DNA from: Lucifuga dentata
Lineage: Eukaryota; Chordata; Actinopteri; Ophidiiformes; Bythitidae
Direction of reading: 5' to 3'
Assembly (NCBI GenBank): GCA_014773175.1
Contig: VXCM01000904.1
Span: forward strand, 248,001-312,000
Length of the DNA: 64,000 bases
A model generated the notes under the pieces. It was not told where the DNA came from. It searched no databases and saw only the letters and a list, made by a program, of their open reading frames with translations. Made by a program: the position numbers and the translations under genes. Positions 60,238-64,000 of the stretch are shown in pieces (the first letter of the stretch is position 1; each line of letters begins with the position of its first letter).

Positions 60238-61225
60238 GTTTTTGTTTTTTGTTTTTTTTTATCAGGCGTTTTCTTTTATTTTTGTCTATTGAGTTGTGTC
60301 TTAGAGAAATTTGGAATTGATCATACATTACAATTTACACTTTCATGGAATAATTGAAATTTTTACGAATGCAATTTTCCCTTCAAATAAACTGCATTAT
60401 GGAGACAGGTTTTGATGATTACATCTATTCTTTTACTGCTTCTCAGGGAAACAATTAGCCATTAACTGTTATATTCCGTAGGGCCTCGGGTGCCTGATGC
60501 TTGGTGGTGTTTTGCTCTAACTTTAAGAATTTATTCCCACAAGAGGGTTATGTGTTTAAGGTAATATTTCGACGTTTTAGCTATAAGGCTGCATTTGCTT
60601 TTATTTATTTATTTTTTATTTTTAATAAGGGTGACTTTTACGCACACACTGCAGCATCCTCGGTGCAGATAAATTCCTGCAGCGTGGCAGCTGCAGGAGG
60701 AAATCCATGTTTTTACTCAGCATCCGTTTCTCCCTCGCAGGCCGGGATGGCATGACTTTGTTTGGCCAGAGAAGCACCCCGAAGAAGCGTCGGAAGTCTC
60801 GGACAGCATTTACCAATCACCAAATCTACGAACTGGAGAAGCGTTTCCTGTACCAGAAGTACCTCTCCCCCGCCGACCGGGACCAGATCGCGCAGCAACT
60901 GGGCCTGACGAACGCACAAGTCATCACGTGGTTTCAGAACCGGAGGGCCAAGCTAAAACGGGACCTGGAGGAGATGAAGGCCGACGTGGAGTCGGCTAAA
61001 GCCGTCGGCCAGGTCCCCTTGGACAAGCTCGCCAAGCTGGCGGATCTGGAGAAATGCGCCAACGGGACGCTCGGCCACCCGCGACCCGAGTCCCCCACGC
61101 GGAGCCAACAGGAGCACGAGCTCGCTCAGAAACTGCGGACGTCGCCGCTGTCTCCGTTTTCAGACCACACAACTAGTAAAGAGTGCTCAGAGGACGAAGA
61201 CGTGGAAATTGATGTGGATGACTGA
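59825..61225 (+). CDS. lbx1: Ladybird homeobox transcription factor Lbx1
   Basis: Two exons, 59825-60149 and 60741-61225, join in frame to 269 residues; human LBX1 is slightly longer. Seen: MTSKE start, RRRSPLDQLPPPANSNKPLT, an eh1-like repressor motif TPFSIEDILNKP at 34-45 (Groucho/TLE binding in this family), a conserved block ALEELASKTFKGLEVSVLQA before the splice, and KKRRKSRTAFTNHQIYELEK starting the homeodomain (about residues 125-184). Helix 3 reads VITWFQNRRAK, with Q50 and N51 intact. The C-terminus is acidic (ECSEDEDVEIDVDD). Known role of the family: nuclear factor for migrating hypaxial muscle precursors and dorsal spinal association neurons. The ATG at 59825 is chosen over the one at 59822 because it gives the conserved MTSKE and has A at -3. 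Fish have lbx1a and lbx1b; which one this is was not settled. Confidence 0.96.
60150..60740 (+). other. lbx1 intron (591 bp)
   Basis: GT-AG intron in phase 1, between residues of the conserved AEGRDG sequence, the same place as in other vertebrate LBX1 genes. A T/G-rich tract with an N at 60200 sits near its 5' end, so the true length is uncertain. Confidence 0.92.
60741..61225 (+). CDS. lbx1: lbx1 exon 2 (homeodomain)
   Basis: The acceptor CTCGCAG precedes GCCGGGATGGC. Encodes residues 109-269 with the whole homeodomain and acidic tail, stop TGA at 61223-61225. It is strongly GC-rich compared with the flanks. Between homeodomain and tail it carries LDKLAKLADLEKCANG, which differs from the mammalian protein. 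Confidence 0.96.
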
Positions 61226-61513
61226 TGGCGCAGCGTGGGGCTGTAAAGTCGAGATGAAACACAAAAGACGACAAAAATCCCTACGGAGGACTTGTAACTT
61301 ACTGCTTATATTGTATACCATATCTCAGAACATGTACCAAAATGTAATGACTTTTATATTGGCACAGATAGACTTATTCATATAAAGCATGAACGCCGAA
61401 CAGAAATATGCGGTATTTTAGTCATTTACAAACTGATCCTTCATGCAATCAAAGCAATATGGTCGAAAATGACATGAATAAGTTATTGTTATTTTTTACA
61501 CAGTATAGGCCAA

Positions 61514-61570
<57 letters not shown>

Positions 61571-62200
61571 TACACACTCTCACGCACGCGCGCACACACA
61601 TCTGTCCTATTTTTCACCGGCCCTATTCTCTTTTAATTAAAGTTTTCCAATTTTCCATTTAATTTTGCATGGGAATGCATGATTTGATTTGTGATCATAA
61701 TCTATTTATTTTTACTTTATTTTCTATTTAAGTCATTTGTGTTCTGTGAGCCACATCACCACGTCACTTTGTCACTGCCGGCTCTTCTTCTCACCCATGT
61801 GCAACCCTTGACTTCAGTTCTTATGGCGTCCCTATGCTGCAGTGCATGATCGGAAAGGCAAACTCGGACATCCACAGTTATGCGTTTATGGGAATGCTAC
61901 AGCGACGGCGAGAAATAAACTAATATTGCGGTGGTTTTGACAGCTAGGCTACTTTTTAGATTTATTGTTTGGATACAATAGATTTACAGTTACAAATTTG
62001 TTATGTTTTGTACACCTGTAAGTGCCTTTCTAAAATCAGGACATTATTTGAAAACCAATGCACAGACTGTAATGTATATAGGCTACTATGGGAATAAAAT
62101 GGCTTTTCTGAATATTTCTTTTATGTGGTAATTCTTGAGTCAATATCAACAATGATGGCCTTTTTTTTTAAGATAAAAAAAATTAAAAATAAAACAGGCT
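61226..62200 (+). other. Probable lbx1 3' untranslated region
   Basis: Noncoding sequence after the stop with a (CA)n run at 61515-61565. Polyadenylation signals AATAAA occur at 61914-61919 and 62093-62098. Either could end the transcript; no choice can be made. Confidence 0.5.
61515..61565. repeat. (CA)n microsatellite in the lbx1 3' region
   Basis: About 25 CA units. Confidence 0.95.
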
Positions 62201-63060
62201 CTCCTTGCCAGATCTGGGTGTGTATAAGCGGCCTATTTAGAGCTCAGTTATTATACTCCAGCATTTTGTCCCTTTGTGTCCCTTTCTACTAAGATGCTCT
62301 AAACATTTTGTGGCCCGGAATCTCACATCTCCTTTCAGGTCCTAAATGCGTATCGTGGCTTCTTGACCCTTAGACGTGTTTCTTCATTCGTGGCAAAAAT
62401 TTATGTGAGAAACACAAATCTGTTCCCGGGAAAAAAAGACGAGGATGCCACAAAAACACAAAGTTTTGGGCCAGTTTCTCCGGGCCTTTATAGACCTTTT
62501 TTGTTCTGTGGGACTGGGCCGTAATTTTGAGCGTAAAGCATGAAAAGTGGGGACAAATGAGCAGCGTTCCCTGATGGGACGAGTCACAATGGAGTAGGGC
62601 CGATCTCCCGCAGGCAGCAATACTGAGACAAGTGTGTCCCACCGCACAAAAAGGACGCAAACGTTTGGAGGCCATATGGTTTTTGAAATTTCCTCACAAT
62701 TTCAGACAATTTGATGGATTGAGTTAACCCTCCTTTTAAACAGTTTAACTGAGTGCGAACAAAGGCCATAATGCATACACAGACTCTCGCTTCATGAGGG
62801 CATCTGCGGCTATTAATGTCGAGCTCTTTTCTTTGCCTGGCGTTTTGAACAAGTCAATGAATTACAATGAAACTGCCCCTTTTTGTGAACCGCTTGTCTT
62901 TCTCCGCTTTTTAGCTCTGGGATAATATGTTTGACTTCTGTCCAAGAACGTTTTCTAAACAAGAAATGTATTTTGTTGAAAGTGTTTTTCATGTTAAGTA
63001 GGGAGCCATAAAGAGTTTAGACTGTGACATTTATGCCAAAGTCTGGTTAGGGAGTCCTTT
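62200..63060. promoter_or_regulatory. Candidate downstream lbx1 conserved block
   Basis: Unique, complex sequence with almost no simple repeat, 1 kb past the lbx1 stop. It includes AGCGGCCTATTTAGAGC near 62228, GGGCCTTTATAGACC near 62481, GGCCATATGG near 62671 and GGCTATTAATGTCGAG near 62807. The short frames inside have no known motifs. Confidence 0.42.
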
Positions 63061-63146
63061 GTTTGTTTTCTTCTCATCTCTTTTTTCTTCTGCGTCTTTA
63101 TTTCTTTTGTCTTTAAGGGGTTTAATGAAGCTGAAAACACGATGAT

Positions 63147-63172
63147 GTGAGAGAGAGAGAGAGAGAGAGAGA
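63147..63172. repeat. (GA)n microsatellite
   Basis: About 13 GA units. Confidence 0.9.
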
Positions 63173-63369
63173 CCAAATAGCGAAAATAACTTAAAGGCTC
63201 AAAGGCTGCCTCCCGTTTAACCCTCTTTGTTGGAAAGATTTGACAAGCAGGACTGGCGTCTATACGAAGTATAACTTCTCTCCCCCCCCCCTATTCTTTT
63301 TGTTTTAAAAATGTCCTGGAACATGCTTAGGCCTAGAAACAAACCATATATATTTAACACACTATGCAA

Positions 63370-63413
<44 letters not shown>

Positions 63414-63418
63414 TATAT

Positions 63419-63476
<58 letters not shown>
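63370..63476. repeat. (CA)n and (GATA)n microsatellites
   Basis: About 20 CA units, a short TA spacer, then about 14 GATA-type units. Confidence 0.95.
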
Positions 63477-63576
63477 GTGTGCGTGTGTGTATATGCCTCA
63501 GAAGATTAAATTCAATTCAATTTGATTTGATCCAAATCAGCTGTTTCCCTCTACATTAAGTTGGAAGTGTTTTTTT

Positions 63577-63711
63577 TTCTTTTTGTTTTGTGTTGTTTGT
63601 TTGTTTGTTTGTTTGTTTGTTTGTTTGTTTGTTTGTTTGTTTCNTTCTTTTTGTTTTGTGTTGTTTGTTTGTTTGTTTGTTTGTTTGTTTGTTTGTTTGT
63701 TTGTTTGTTTC
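63577..63711. repeat. (GTTT)n microsatellite with duplicated join
   Basis: TTCTTTTTGTTTTGTGTTG plus a GTTT array occurs twice, split by an N at 63644. Confidence 0.9.
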
Positions 63712-63785
63712 TAATATTAACTTACCACATTGTTCCAGTAAAACACAATCACACTTACATGTACTTGTATGGACTTACATCTTTA

Positions 63786-63789
<4 letters not shown>

Positions 63790-63845
<56 letters not shown>

Positions 63846-63846
63846 N

Positions 63847-63900
<54 letters not shown>
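63790..63900. repeat. (CT)n(GT)n microsatellite with duplicated join
   Basis: A CT array running into a GT array occurs twice, split by an N at 63846. Confidence 0.9.
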
Positions 63901-63901
<1 letters not shown>

Positions 63902-64000
63902 GTGGATGGGTGTCATCAGCTCTCTGAAGCCTGCTCTGAATAAAGCATATTTATGATGGGAGAGAGTGTTAAGGCAGCATAAGTTTATGGATTTCACTTG

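Overview
The window reads as ray-finned fish (teleost) nuclear DNA. The evidence is split vertebrate genes with GT-AG introns, fish-type LINE fragments, dense dinucleotide microsatellites and an AT-rich background. It is a draft assembly: there is one 629-base N run, and about 20 single-N joins, at least seven of them flanked by the same sequence on both sides. No species can be named from the sequence alone.

Two protein-coding genes are clearly supported. From 17507 leftwards on the minus strand lies a class II sugar transporter of the SLC2A (GLUT) family. Eleven coding exons join in frame into 438 residues, and the last exon lies beyond the left edge. The sequence best fits the fish gene slc2a15, which has been linked to pigment cells. 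Its largest intron (8468-14944) holds a 5'-truncated RTE-like LINE with an open reverse transcriptase frame and an older, decayed L2-like LINE. A third LINE tail sits in intron 8. Upstream of the start codon (17.5-18.1 kb) are two CACGTG boxes.

From 59825 rightwards on the plus strand lies lbx1, a homeobox transcription factor of muscle precursors and dorsal spinal interneurons. Its two exons are complete, giving 269 residues, separated by a 591-bp intron.

The two genes point away from each other across about 42 kb with no recognisable coding exon. This interval holds microsatellites, a few transposon relics and many unique blocks rich in TAAT-type homeodomain motifs. It has the form of a developmental-gene regulatory desert, and similar sequence continues downstream of lbx1. 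Conservation cannot be tested here, so these blocks are candidates only. The most specific items are paired-class P2 and P3 palindromes, an octamer, a four-unit ATTAGCCC array, a perfect 15-bp hairpin and the CACGTG pair. No bacterial-type system, CRISPR array, tRNA or rRNA was found, and nothing amounts to a wholly new system.
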